Assembly: GCA_946560065.1 (NCBI GenBank)
Contig: CAMNUE010000002.1
Location: forward strand, 1 to 64,000
From: an uncultured bacterium
Lineage (GTDB): Bacteria > Bacillota_I > Bacilli_A > RF39 > UBA660
Length of the DNA: 64,000 nucleotides
Reading direction: 5' to 3'
The notes beneath the pieces were generated by a model that searched no databases, was not told where the DNA came from, and saw only the letters and a program-made list of their open reading frames with translations. Below, piece after piece: positions 30,452 through 40,328 of the stretch. The stretch's first letter is position 1. The number at the start of each line of letters is the position of its first letter. The position numbers and the translations under genes are program-made.

Positions 30452-32608
30452 TTATCTAGGTAATAAACTTAAACTTACCTTTCCCTTTTCAATTGAAATA
30501 TCATCTACATAACAATCAACTATATCCCCAACACTAAACAAATCTGATGGATGTTTAATAAATTTATCAGAAAGTTTAGAAATATGAGCAAGTCCATCAT
30601 CATGCAATCCAATATCTATGAATAAACCAAAATCTACTACATTACGTACAGTTCCTTGTAATTTATCCCCAACATGTAAATCTTTTATATCTAAAATATC
30701 ACTCTTTAAAATTGGTTGTGGCATCTCATCTCTTGGATCAAGATTTGGTTTTTTTAGTGATGAAACAACATCTTCAAGTGTATAGATATCTGTCTCATAC
30801 TTAGATACTAATTCTTCTAATTTTAAACCATCTAACTTTTCAATTAACTCTTTACTTCCAACATTATTAATATTTTCACCTAACTCTTCAAGTAATTTAA
30901 GCGCAATATTATAACTTTCTGGATGAATTGCAGTTGAATCTAAAACGTTATCTCCATCAGTTATTCTTAAGAAACCAACTGCTTGTTCATAAGCTTTTTC
31001 ACTTAACAATTTTTTCTTTTTTATCTCTTCACGAGACATAATCTTCCCAACTTTTTCACGATAATCAATAATCTTCTTAATAGCTGCTTTAGTAACACCA
31101 GATACATAGCTTAAAAGTGATGCAGAAGCTGTATTAACATTAACTCCTACACTATTAACACATTTTTCAACTACGAAATCTAATGAATTAGAAAGATTCT
31201 TTTGACTAACATCATGTTGATATAATCCAACACCAATACCATCTGGTGGAATCTTAACTAGCTCAGCAAGAGGATCTTGAAGACGTCTTCCAATACTTAC
31301 CGCACTTCTTTTTTCAACTGCTAAATCAGGAAATTCCTCAATAGCTTGTTTAGATGCTGAATAAATTGATGCTCCTGCTTCACTTACAATAACGTATTTA
31401 CAATTTAAATTATGTTCACGAATCATCTCAGCACAGAACTTTTCAGATTCACGAGAAGCTGTACCATTTCCAATCGCAATAATATCAACATTGTATTTCT
31501 TAATTAATTGTACTACTACCTCTTTAGAAAGACGAATTCTCTCCTCTGTATTTCCATTTAAGAAAGGTTTAATAACTGTACTATCCAAATATTTTCCATT
31601 CTTATCCACCACTGCTAATTTACAGCCATTAACATATCCAGGGTCAAAAGCAAGTACAACCTTCTCCTTCATTGGAGGAGTCAATAGTAAAGCCTCTAAA
31701 TTCTTACCAAAATTATCAATAGCAGCTTCTTCTCCCTTTTCAGTTAAATCACTTCTAATTTCTCTCTCTATTGAAGGACCAATTAATCTCTTGTAAGAAT
31801 CAGCAATTGCTCCCTTAACATAATTAGTCACAAAACTCTTCTCATTTTTAATTAATTTTCTCTCTAAGAAAGCAAGAATTTCATCTTTATTAATATCAAT
31901 ACTAACAGTAATAATCTTTTCTTTTTCTCCACGATTTAGAGCAAGAATTCTATGTGGTTTAATCCACTTAACTGGTTCATTATACTCATTATACATTTCA
32001 TAGATACCATTAGGATCTTCCGCATCCTTTTTCTTTTTAGACATAATTATTCCATTTTTATAAAAATAACTTCTAATCCACTTTCTGTAACTAGCATTAT
32101 CACTAATCCATTCAGCAATTATATAACAAGCACCAGTAACTGCTTCTTCAAAAGACTTAACCTTATCATTAATAAATCTCTTACAGAGCCCCTCTATATC
32201 ACCAGTAGTTGGGAAAGTCATCATCATTTTAGCCAAAGGCTCAAGTCCAAGTGCAATAGCCTCAGTAGCCTTAGTCTTTTTCTTTTCTTTATAAGGACGA
32301 TATAAATCTTCAACTTCAACCAACTTACTACAAGCAAGAATTTGATTCTTTAACTCCTCAGTAAGCATTCCCTTCTCATCAATTAATCTAATTACATCTT
32401 CTTTTCTTTTTAATAAATTAGCTTGATATTCATAAACTTCATTTATACTTCTAATTGTTTCTTCATCAAGCGCTCCAGTAGCTTCTTTTCTATATCTCGC
32501 AATAAAAGGAATAGTATTATCTTCACTTAATAATGTAAGTACAGTATTAACTTGATTTTCTGTAATATTTAAATTATTTGCTATCTCTTTTATAATCATC
32601 TCATTCAT
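30452..32608 (-). CDS. tex: Tex-family S1 RNA-binding transcription accessory protein
   Basis: TIPFIARYRKEATGALDEE, FDPGYVNGCKLAVVD, DGIGVGLYQHDV, C-terminal S1 domain. Confidence 0.97.
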   Translation of the reverse strand: MNEMIIKEIANNLNITENQVNTVLTLLSEDNTIPFIARYRKEATGALDEETIRSINEVYEYQANLLKRKEDVIRLIDEKGMLTEELKNQILACSKLVEVEDLYRPYKEKKKTKATEAIALGLEPLAKMMMTFPTTGDIEGLCKRFINDKVKSFEEAVTGACYIIAEWISDNASYRKWIRSYFYKNGIIMSKKKKDAEDPNGIYEMYNEYNEPVKWIKPHRILALNRGEKEKIITVSIDINKDEILAFLERKLIKNEKSFVTNYVKGAIADSYKRLIGPSIEREIRSDLTEKGEEAAIDNFGKNLEALLLTPPMKEKVVLAFDPGYVNGCKLAVVDKNGKYLDSTVIKPFLNGNTEERIRLSKEVVVQLIKKYNVDIIAIGNGTASRESEKFCAEMIREHNLNCKYVIVSEAGASIYSASKQAIEEFPDLAVEKRSAVSIGRRLQDPLAELVKIPPDGIGVGLYQHDVSQKNLSNSLDFVVEKCVNSVGVNVNTASASLLSYVSGVTKAAIKKIIDYREKVGKIMSREEIKKKKLLSEKAYEQAVGFLRITDGDNVLDSTAIHPESYNIALKLLEELGENINNVGSKELIEKLDGLKLEELVSKYETDIYTLEDVVSSLKKPNLDPRDEMPQPILKSDILDIKDLHVGDKLQGTVRNVVDFGLFIDIGLHDDGLAHISKLSDKFIKHPSDLFSVGDIVDCYVDDISIEKGKVSLSLLPR

Positions 32609-32708
32609 ATTAACACCTCATCATTATAATATCAAAAACATAAAACTATTAAAAGTATTGACTTTTAAAGAAAAACTTAAACTAAAAAGATGAACCAAAA
32701 GATTCATC

Positions 32709-35700
32709 TTAATAATTAGGAGTGATAGTAGCCTTATAACCATAATAGTTATTACCACTACCATCAGTTCTAAACACTATTTTTACATAATCACCTGGTA
32801 TTGTAATTGTTACATTTTTCATAGTAGTTCCACCATACTTACCATATTGTTTACCAGTACTATCATATAAATATATCCAACCATAAGAAGTACTTTCTGT
32901 CTGATAATCTAAACTAACAGTAAGTGAATCAGCTCCTTCAAATGTTTTCTCATGCTCTTCATTCAATTTATTTAGATAAGGATTATGAGCAGATTCTACA
33001 ATAGCCTGATTTAATAACACAATATCAGTTATTTCTACATCTTCTTCGGGCATAATAAAATAATCATTCGTAATAAGTTTGCCATTAACTTTAAAAGATT
33101 CAATAATAAAATTACTATCCTTTGACAACAACTTAACTTTTTTCCCACTCAATGCAAAATAATCATTAACATAAACTCTCTCATCATTTATAGAAATTTT
33201 AAATTCATTTTCTAAATCTATCAAATAAGGATTACTAGCACTACCATTTCCACTTTTATATTTAATATCAGGTCGAAGTGATATTGCTGGACGTATCTCA
33301 GTATCACCAGAAGTAGACCATACCTTACCAACTTTGTCAACATATCTTCTAAAAAGATCATCAGAGTTAGTTACACCATAACTACTTGGCGTAAGAGTAA
33401 ATGTCGAATGTATAAACGATTTAGGATTAGAATTACTATCATATGCCAAATTAGCTTCTTGCCCAGTTAATAGTGCAGTTGGATAAGTTAGTGCCCCATT
33501 TCCATTATCAGAGCTAACCGTAAATCTATCATTTTTATTTACACAAGATAAATTAGAAGATGAATTACTAAAATCAATATCTGTTAAAAGACTGCCACCA
33601 TTTGGATTCCATCCAGTTTTAGGTAAATTCTCAAAGCTTCTATCATTACACCATACTGTATCTTGCAAATATGGTGTATATATTAACATATTATTACGAT
33701 ACCAAGTATCTATCGCTCTTTTTACATTTGAATCAATAGTATTAGTCTCATCATTATAAAGCATCTCATTCATAGCATCTTCCATACTTTTACCACCATT
33801 CAATGCTATATACCTAATTGAAAATACATTATGATAAATATAATATAATTCAGAACATGTACCACTATTATTAAAACAAGTATAATGATGTTTTTCAACC
33901 AAGCTCGACATTTTATCCCAATCTAATATATCAACGGTGTCAGTTAGAGTATAATTTTCTCCATCCCAAACAAATGAATTTCCATATTTAAAATTATTTT
34001 TTACATAAACATAATTCATATTATTATCATATGCATTAGTTATATAAAGCATTTCTGAACAAGATGTTTCCATACTATTACATGTATATTTATCCTTATA
34101 CAATCTATAATTATCTTTCCAATCTCTTTTATCAACAACAACAGGATTGATTAGCGTATATACACCATTATCTTCACTTACATCATCACCCAAAGTAATC
34201 ATAGATTTTGAAATAATATCCTCCTCAGTTTCACCTTTACTCAAAAGTATATAAAATATTTCATTATAATCAACTCTAGCTACATAATATAGGTAATTAC
34301 CACCATCTATATCAGAAGAACTAAATAAAGAATATTTTCCAACATAAGAATCTGGGCTATTATTTTTCCAATCAATTTTCTTTCCATCTACCAACGTATA
34401 CTTTGAACCGTCATATTGAAAACTATCAGAATAATAATAACTATATCGTTCATCAGTAGACATTGATTTATAGGACAAGACTGAATCTTGCCAATCCAAA
34501 CGTCTAGACTGGTAATCATATCTTTTATTATACATATACCCACTATCTGCTAAAGAAACCTTTTTAGGATTAAATGCTATAGAATTACTAGAATCTAATA
34601 AACTCTCACCGATTTCATTATTAGTTAAAACCGAGTTGCTACCACTATTATTACATTGGCCACCTATAGGTAAACCATTATACAAAAGTTTTACTCCTCC
34701 AGTATCTGTTGTCCTAACAATTTTCCAACAATAATCTCCAAAAATAACATTATTATTTTCAGCTGCTCCATAATAATAGTATATTTTATCTTTTCCTTTA
34801 AAAGTACTTGTATCACCTGTATATTCCTTTACATATTTTGAACTATCAGTAGCATCAGCTTTTATTTGCTTATAAAGAGTAGTTCTTTCATTAACAGTTC
34901 CATTCATTGATTTACTAATACCAACTTTACCCCATTTTGCCTTTATCAATACATCTTTCTCTGGCATAGTAAAATAATCAGAATTGATTTTCTCAACATC
35001 ATTAGTAACTATATCCCAACCTTTAAATTGATAACCATTACACTTTAGAACATTATCACTAAGTTCAATAGTATCAGAAACTAAATGTTCTTCTTCATCA
35101 GGAACATCAGTAACATTACACCCAAAAGGCTCATTAGAATCATAGATTACTTTATATTTATTAGAAAGCACTGGAGTTTTTGAAGTATCAATTTCATCTA
35201 TAATACCATCAATTTTACTATATACAGTTTCTTTATTATTAGTAGAATAAAATCCACCTTCTTCAATATATTTAGACTTCTGCTTTACTTTAATCGACAT
35301 CGCTGCCTTATTTCCTGATTTAAAATTATCTATATTCCATTTTACCTTTTGGTTATCTTTATCAAAAATAATATTTCCTTGATTAACAACAATATTCTTC
35401 TCATCGTCAATATAAAAGTACTCATCATCAATATAATCAATTATCTCAAAATTATCATATTTTATTGGAGAAATAGATGCTTCAAATAATACGTTATTTA
35501 AAGTATTCATGTCCGCAAAGAATTGATTATCACTCACTTTTTTTATTGGATCTAATATTGTATTTCCCATCTCATACTGCACACCATTAATTGTTACAAA
35601 TGGATATTTATTTTTCAAATAATCATATTGAATAATTTCATTTGGTGTTTCTTCATTTGGATAACCATCAGTTAAAAATAAAACAATACATTCTTTATTA

Positions 35701-36281
35701 TCTTCTTTTTTATAATTTCTTAATACAGTATCAACATTAACCAATGCTTGATAATAATTAGTATTACCATTAACATTTAAGTGACTAATGCTATCTATCA
35801 ATTCTGATTTATTATTAGTAAAATCATTAACAATTGTAGAATTTGTTTCAAAAGTAATTAAACCAGCTCTATTTTTATCATTAGAAAGTAACTCATTAAT
35901 TACATCAATTGTATCACTCTTTACTTTATCCAATCGAGAACCACTCATTGAACCAGAAATATCCAAAACAAATAAAACATCATAATTATCATAATCTGTT
36001 TTAACAATGCTTTCCACATCAAACGTAATCTCCGCAATACCTTTTCTTATCCATTTAGCACTCTTAGTAACTTTCCAAGCACCTGGTTCCTTTTTGTTAT
36101 AATTTAACTTTTCAGAAAATATTTCTACACTTTTTGTAGGTTGCAATTGTGCATAAATCCTTGGAGTAACAAAAATTCCTAACAATAAAATTATTACTAA
36201 ATAACTCATAAAAATAGGTTTCTTAGTAACCATTCTTTTTATATATTGAATAAACCCTATTACCTTACTCATCAAAATCAC
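32709..36281 (-). CDS. VWA-domain pilus-associated adhesin (VWA + InlB-like + DUF6273-like)
   Basis: DVLFVLDISGSMSGSRLDKVK MIDAS; YQFKGWDIVTND...MPEKDVLIKAKW; FGDYCWKIVRTTDTGGVKLLYNG. Confidence 0.85.
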   Translation of the reverse strand: MILMSKVIGFIQYIKRMVTKKPIFMSYLVIILLLGIFVTPRIYAQLQPTKSVEIFSEKLNYNKKEPGAWKVTKSAKWIRKGIAEITFDVESIVKTDYDNYDVLFVLDISGSMSGSRLDKVKSDTIDVINELLSNDKNRAGLITFETNSTIVNDFTNNKSELIDSISHLNVNGNTNYYQALVNVDTVLRNYKKEDNKECIVLFLTDGYPNEETPNEIIQYDYLKNKYPFVTINGVQYEMGNTILDPIKKVSDNQFFADMNTLNNVLFEASISPIKYDNFEIIDYIDDEYFYIDDEKNIVVNQGNIIFDKDNQKVKWNIDNFKSGNKAAMSIKVKQKSKYIEEGGFYSTNNKETVYSKIDGIIDEIDTSKTPVLSNKYKVIYDSNEPFGCNVTDVPDEEEHLVSDTIELSDNVLKCNGYQFKGWDIVTNDVEKINSDYFTMPEKDVLIKAKWGKVGISKSMNGTVNERTTLYKQIKADATDSSKYVKEYTGDTSTFKGKDKIYYYYGAAENNNVIFGDYCWKIVRTTDTGGVKLLYNGLPIGGQCNNSGSNSVLTNNEIGESLLDSSNSIAFNPKKVSLADSGYMYNKRYDYQSRRLDWQDSVLSYKSMSTDERYSYYYSDSFQYDGSKYTLVDGKKIDWKNNSPDSYVGKYSLFSSSDIDGGNYLYYVARVDYNEIFYILLSKGETEEDIISKSMITLGDDVSEDNGVYTLINPVVVDKRDWKDNYRLYKDKYTCNSMETSCSEMLYITNAYDNNMNYVYVKNNFKYGNSFVWDGENYTLTDTVDILDWDKMSSLVEKHHYTCFNNSGTCSELYYIYHNVFSIRYIALNGGKSMEDAMNEMLYNDETNTIDSNVKRAIDTWYRNNMLIYTPYLQDTVWCNDRSFENLPKTGWNPNGGSLLTDIDFSNSSSNLSCVNKNDRFTVSSDNGNGALTYPTALLTGQEANLAYDSNSNPKSFIHSTFTLTPSSYGVTNSDDLFRRYVDKVGKVWSTSGDTEIRPAISLRPDIKYKSGNGSASNPYLIDLENEFKISINDERVYVNDYFALSGKKVKLLSKDSNFIIESFKVNGKLITNDYFIMPEEDVEITDIVLLNQAIVESAHNPYLNKLNEEHEKTFEGADSLTVSLDYQTESTSYGWIYLYDSTGKQYGKYGGTTMKNVTITIPGDYVKIVFRTDGSGNNYYGYKATITPNY

Positions 36282-36373
36282 TCATACCCTTCTCTACCAG
36301 GCACTACTTTAAATAAATTATATCACACATAAGATAAAAGAAAAATAGAATTGCCTCTATTCATAATACAATT

Positions 36374-37108
36374 CTATTTCTTATCTTTCTTTAATTTAGC
36401 ATGCATTACTAATTTCTCTCTATTATTGAAGCAAGTTGATAAAGTAATTATTTTATCATCAGCTAAAACATCCACCTTAAAATCATTAACACTTCTATCT
36501 TTTAACATTTTAATAAAATCCAAATAATCTTCATCAGAATCAAAATTAACTCTTGTATAATCATTTGTAGTTTCTATTTTATAAAAACTGAATACTTCAA
36601 ATACGTAATCATATATAGGCGTATAAATATAAACTTCATGATTTTTACTATTAAAATATTCTTCATTAAAAAGATTTTTTAAAGACCCAAACATACTTCC
36701 ATCAATTCTACCATGAGCATAAATCAAATTATTTTGATATAAATCATTTAAACTATTTCGATAATCTAAAAATACCCAACCAGCATCATTATAAGAATTA
36801 TCAAATGAATGACTTAAATAATAACTATTATTTTTATGTTTAACAATAGGATAATTTACATTAGTATTTTCTATTTCTATCCATCCAACAGTCTCTTCAT
36901 TAATTTCAAATAATTTATTAAAATCAATTTTACTTTTAACAGAATTATCTTTATTTTCCTCTTCACTATATACGTTTTCTTTAATATCAACAATCAAATC
37001 ATTTGTTTTTTTATTATCAATAACCCAAACAATGATATTATAAAATGAAGCCATCATTATGATAAATAAAACTGTTACCAGCAAAACAATAAAAAATTTC
37101 TTTATCAT
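36374..37108 (-). CDS. Class B-like sortase
   Basis: INEETVGWIEIENTNVNYPIVKHKNNSYYLSHSFDNSYNDAGWVFLDYRN...IITLSTCFNNREKLVMHAKL. Confidence 0.9.
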   Translation of the reverse strand: MIKKFFIVLLVTVLFIIMMASFYNIIVWVIDNKKTNDLIVDIKENVYSEEENKDNSVKSKIDFNKLFEINEETVGWIEIENTNVNYPIVKHKNNSYYLSHSFDNSYNDAGWVFLDYRNSLNDLYQNNLIYAHGRIDGSMFGSLKNLFNEEYFNSKNHEVYIYTPIYDYVFEVFSFYKIETTNDYTRVNFDSDEDYLDFIKMLKDRSVNDFKVDVLADDKIITLSTCFNNREKLVMHAKLKKDKK

Positions 37109-37167
37109 AGCATCACCATCTATTTAAATTAAAGATTTAAGAAAAAATTCTTAAATCTTTGTTCATA

Positions 37168-38166
37168 TTATATAAAATCATCAGAATTTAATACTTCAAT
37201 ATCCTCGTTTGACTTAACATTACCATCAAGTACTTCAATCTCTTTAGTATTATCATCCAAAAACTCAAATTTCTTTAATTTTGAAGGTTCTTCATCCAAA
37301 CTTAATTCTTCAATATCCTTATTAGATGATTGTTTATTAAGAATGATAATTTTTCTCACTGCAATAACAACAATAATACCAGCAAGTAATAAACCTCCAA
37401 AGAATATAACATCAGATATAGTAATTTTTTTACTAGGTTCAATCTCTTCTAAGACTTTCTTATTATACTCAACTCTTTCACCTCTTACTAATAATCTATG
37501 TGTGTTAAGAGCATAAGGAGTACATGTAACTAATGTTATACAATCTTTATCATTAACAATTGCTAAATCGCTAGTATCATCAGGCTCTATCACCTTAACC
37601 TGATTAACCTTATATGCTAGAACTTTATCTAACACATAAATATAAAACATATCATTTTCTTTTAATTGGTCTAAATCAGTAAATAGCTTTGATGATGGTA
37701 AACCTCTATGCCCAGATAAAATAGCATGTGTACCTTTACCACCAATTGGTAAGGAACTACCTTCTAAATGTCCAACCCCCTTTTGAAGTGTTTTAGAACT
37801 AGTTCCGTGATATATTGGAATCTCAACATCAATTCTTGGTATTTTAATATATCCCATTACTCCATCATCATTAACATTTAATTGACCCAAATATTCCTCA
37901 CTCTCTTCCCTATCGTCAGAAAAAGAAGCTAGAATATCAGTACCAGCAACTAATTTATTATAATTTTCTGCTTGCTCTAAAATAGCATTATTTATCTTAT
38001 CAGAATTATTAGAAACATCTTTTGAATAATTTTCGATATATTCTAAAGACTTTCTATGATTAAAGTTACTAGAAATAATAGGAATACACATAACCAAGAT
38101 TCCCACTAATATTGCTAGAATAAACAACATTAATGGGGAATTCGTTGCATCAATCTTTTTAACCAT
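37168..38166 (-). CDS. Class C (pilus) sortase
   Basis: GYIKIPRIDVEIPIYHGTSSKTLQKGVGHLEGSSLPIGGKGTHAILSGHRGLPSSKLFTDL...ITLVTCTPYALNTHRLLVRG. Confidence 0.93.
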   Translation of the reverse strand: MVKKIDATNSPLMLFILAILVGILVMCIPIISSNFNHRKSLEYIENYSKDVSNNSDKINNAILEQAENYNKLVAGTDILASFSDDREESEEYLGQLNVNDDGVMGYIKIPRIDVEIPIYHGTSSKTLQKGVGHLEGSSLPIGGKGTHAILSGHRGLPSSKLFTDLDQLKENDMFYIYVLDKVLAYKVNQVKVIEPDDTSDLAIVNDKDCITLVTCTPYALNTHRLLVRGERVEYNKKVLEEIEPSKKITISDVIFFGGLLLAGIIVVIAVRKIIILNKQSSNKDIEELSLDEEPSKLKKFEFLDDNTKEIEVLDGNVKSNEDIEVLNSDDFI

Positions 38167-39649
38167 TAATTATATTCTTCTTTTGATTTTTAATTGCTAT
38201 AACTGTTCCAATCATGATAATTAAAATACCCGCTAAAGAATATAATAACAATCCTCTACCACCAGTAAATGGTAATATTCCATTTTTTACATTTGAAATT
38301 TCTGCTTTATAATAACCAGTAGTATCTGATTCTAAAGCACCATCAATCTTAACCTTAACTTCCACAACTTGATTTGAAATACGATAACCTGAAGGAGATT
38401 TAGTCTCTTTTAGATAATATGTTCCTTCAGATAATCCTTTTAATCTACCAATACCATCACTACCTGTAGTAATAGTACCAATCTTGTTAGTTAAATCTCT
38501 ATCAGAATAAACTTCAAATACTGCTCCAGAAAGAGTCTTTGATCTATCAGAATTATCGAATTTAATTACTTCAATACCATAAGCTTTTGTAGTAACTTTT
38601 ACAGAATCTGTAGTTGCAGTACCAGTACCATATGGATCGTTAGAATATGTTAATACTGCATTGTTATCATTACCTCTTTCTCCTAAAACAACATCATCAT
38701 TAAATTTTGCTTGATAAGTAACAGTAACTGATGTACTAGTAACATGACTAAGATTAAATTCAATAGTCATTACTTGCCCTGAAATTGACACAGTAGCAAC
38801 TATATTATTAGCAGCATCTGTATAATTACCATTTCCTGCTGCAGATAGCTTTGTAGTTCCATCTGAAATTTCAACATTAGAAATATCATCAAAATCAATA
38901 CCTGAACTTAAAGTATCAACAATTTTATAAGTTTTATTTGTTGCATTAGTAGGATATTGTGGAACAGTACCAACAACAGTATAAGTAAATGCAGATTCTA
39001 ATAAGTTTTTATTAGCAAGACCAGATACATTCTTTGTAACTCCTGCATCACTAACTTTTGCAACTATTGTTTCTCCATTTAATGTCCATTCAGAGTCATT
39101 TGCCTCAAAGTCAATATTACCAACCATAGTAGCATAAACTCTAGATGTATTTGTAGGTAAAACTAAGTATGCTCCGGCATCTAATGTTGCTGTAGCTACA
39201 GTTCCATTCATAGCCATATCAACACCTGCAACCGAATTATTCTTTATATAAGAAACATAACCACTAACTAATTTATCTAAAGTAGAAGTAGTCATAGTAG
39301 AACCACTTGTTAGAGAACCACTTGTTAATTTAAAATAATCATCAACAGTATAACTACTATAAGAACTACCAGCTAAATAACTTTTAAAATTACTAGTAAA
39401 TTCATAAATAACTTCATTACTTGCTTGATTGTAAAAAGTATCTAATAATTTATATGTTTTAAACTGATCACCCATTTTAACTCCAGTAACAGTAAGTGGA
39501 GCTTGATTTGTAACATAAGAACTACTAGTATCTACAGTACCTTTTATTGAACTATTAACAGTTATTGTAACAGCATTAACTCTAAAAGCAAATACTGATA
39601 CCAAAAATAGAAAAGTTAAAAGTAAAATCTTATTTATTCTTTTTTTCAT
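38159..39649 (-). CDS. Major pilin-like protein, LPFTG sorting signal
   Basis: Signal peptide; TYYLKETKSPSGYRI E-box; C-terminal LPFTGGRGLLLYSLAGILIIMIGTVIAIKNQKK; start refined to MKKRINK. Confidence 0.88.
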   Translation of the reverse strand: MKKRINKILLLTFLFLVSVFAFRVNAVTITVNSSIKGTVDTSSSYVTNQAPLTVTGVKMGDQFKTYKLLDTFYNQASNEVIYEFTSNFKSYLAGSSYSSYTVDDYFKLTSGSLTSGSTMTTSTLDKLVSGYVSYIKNNSVAGVDMAMNGTVATATLDAGAYLVLPTNTSRVYATMVGNIDFEANDSEWTLNGETIVAKVSDAGVTKNVSGLANKNLLESAFTYTVVGTVPQYPTNATNKTYKIVDTLSSGIDFDDISNVEISDGTTKLSAAGNGNYTDAANNIVATVSISGQVMTIEFNLSHVTSTSVTVTYQAKFNDDVVLGERGNDNNAVLTYSNDPYGTGTATTDSVKVTTKAYGIEVIKFDNSDRSKTLSGAVFEVYSDRDLTNKIGTITTGSDGIGRLKGLSEGTYYLKETKSPSGYRISNQVVEVKVKIDGALESDTTGYYKAEISNVKNGILPFTGGRGLLLYSLAGILIIMIGTVIAIKNQKKNIING

Positions 39650-40328
39650 CACTATTACTCCTTCTTCTATTATATACAATAAATAATACTAAAATTATTA
39701 ATAATATTAATGAGACTACAAACCCTATTATATATAGAACAATTGAATCATAAGTATTCGGAAGTTTAATTTTAGAGCTTCCATTACTACTATTAATATT
39801 GCTATTATCTTCCTTCTTTACCAATTCTGTCTTAATATTAACAGAAACATCATGATTATAAGCTTGAGCAGTAGAATCATAATTAGGAACAAAGAGAAGA
39901 GATGGAGAAGACTTATAAATATTATTTTCTCTTTCAACATCTTCAATGTTAACTAAATATAAGCCTTCATCTACATCTTTAAAATTAAATTTACCATCAT
40001 TATTAGTCTTTACTTTTTTTATTGCACTGATACTATTATCTTTAATATTTTTTTCTAATTCTAAAACGTATTGTTCTAATTCTCCGTAATTTAATGAATT
40101 AACATCAAGTTCAAATTCTTTAAAATCATCTATATACTTATAACTAAAACCATTACTTGTATCAAGAGTTGCAACCAGATATAATGATACATCAACGTCA
40201 TCTAATTTAACATCACCAAAACTATAATTTCCAGAAATAGTTCCAAGTGAAGCTGCATTAACTACTGGAACAAAGAAAATGTTAAGTAGTAATATGAATA
40301 AAATTAAGAACGATTTAAATCTCTTCAT
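39630..40328 (-). CDS. Minor pilin-like protein, LPNTY sorting signal
   Basis: GLYLVNIED pilin-like segment; C-terminal LPNTYDSIVLYIIGF...YNRRRSNSDEKK. Confidence 0.78.
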   Translation of the reverse strand: MKRFKSFLILFILLLNIFFVPVVNAASLGTISGNYSFGDVKLDDVDVSLYLVATLDTSNGFSYKYIDDFKEFELDVNSLNYGELEQYVLELEKNIKDNSISAIKKVKTNNDGKFNFKDVDEGLYLVNIEDVERENNIYKSSPSLLFVPNYDSTAQAYNHDVSVNIKTELVKKEDNSNINSSNGSSKIKLPNTYDSIVLYIIGFVVSLILLIILVLFIVYNRRRSNSDEKKNK

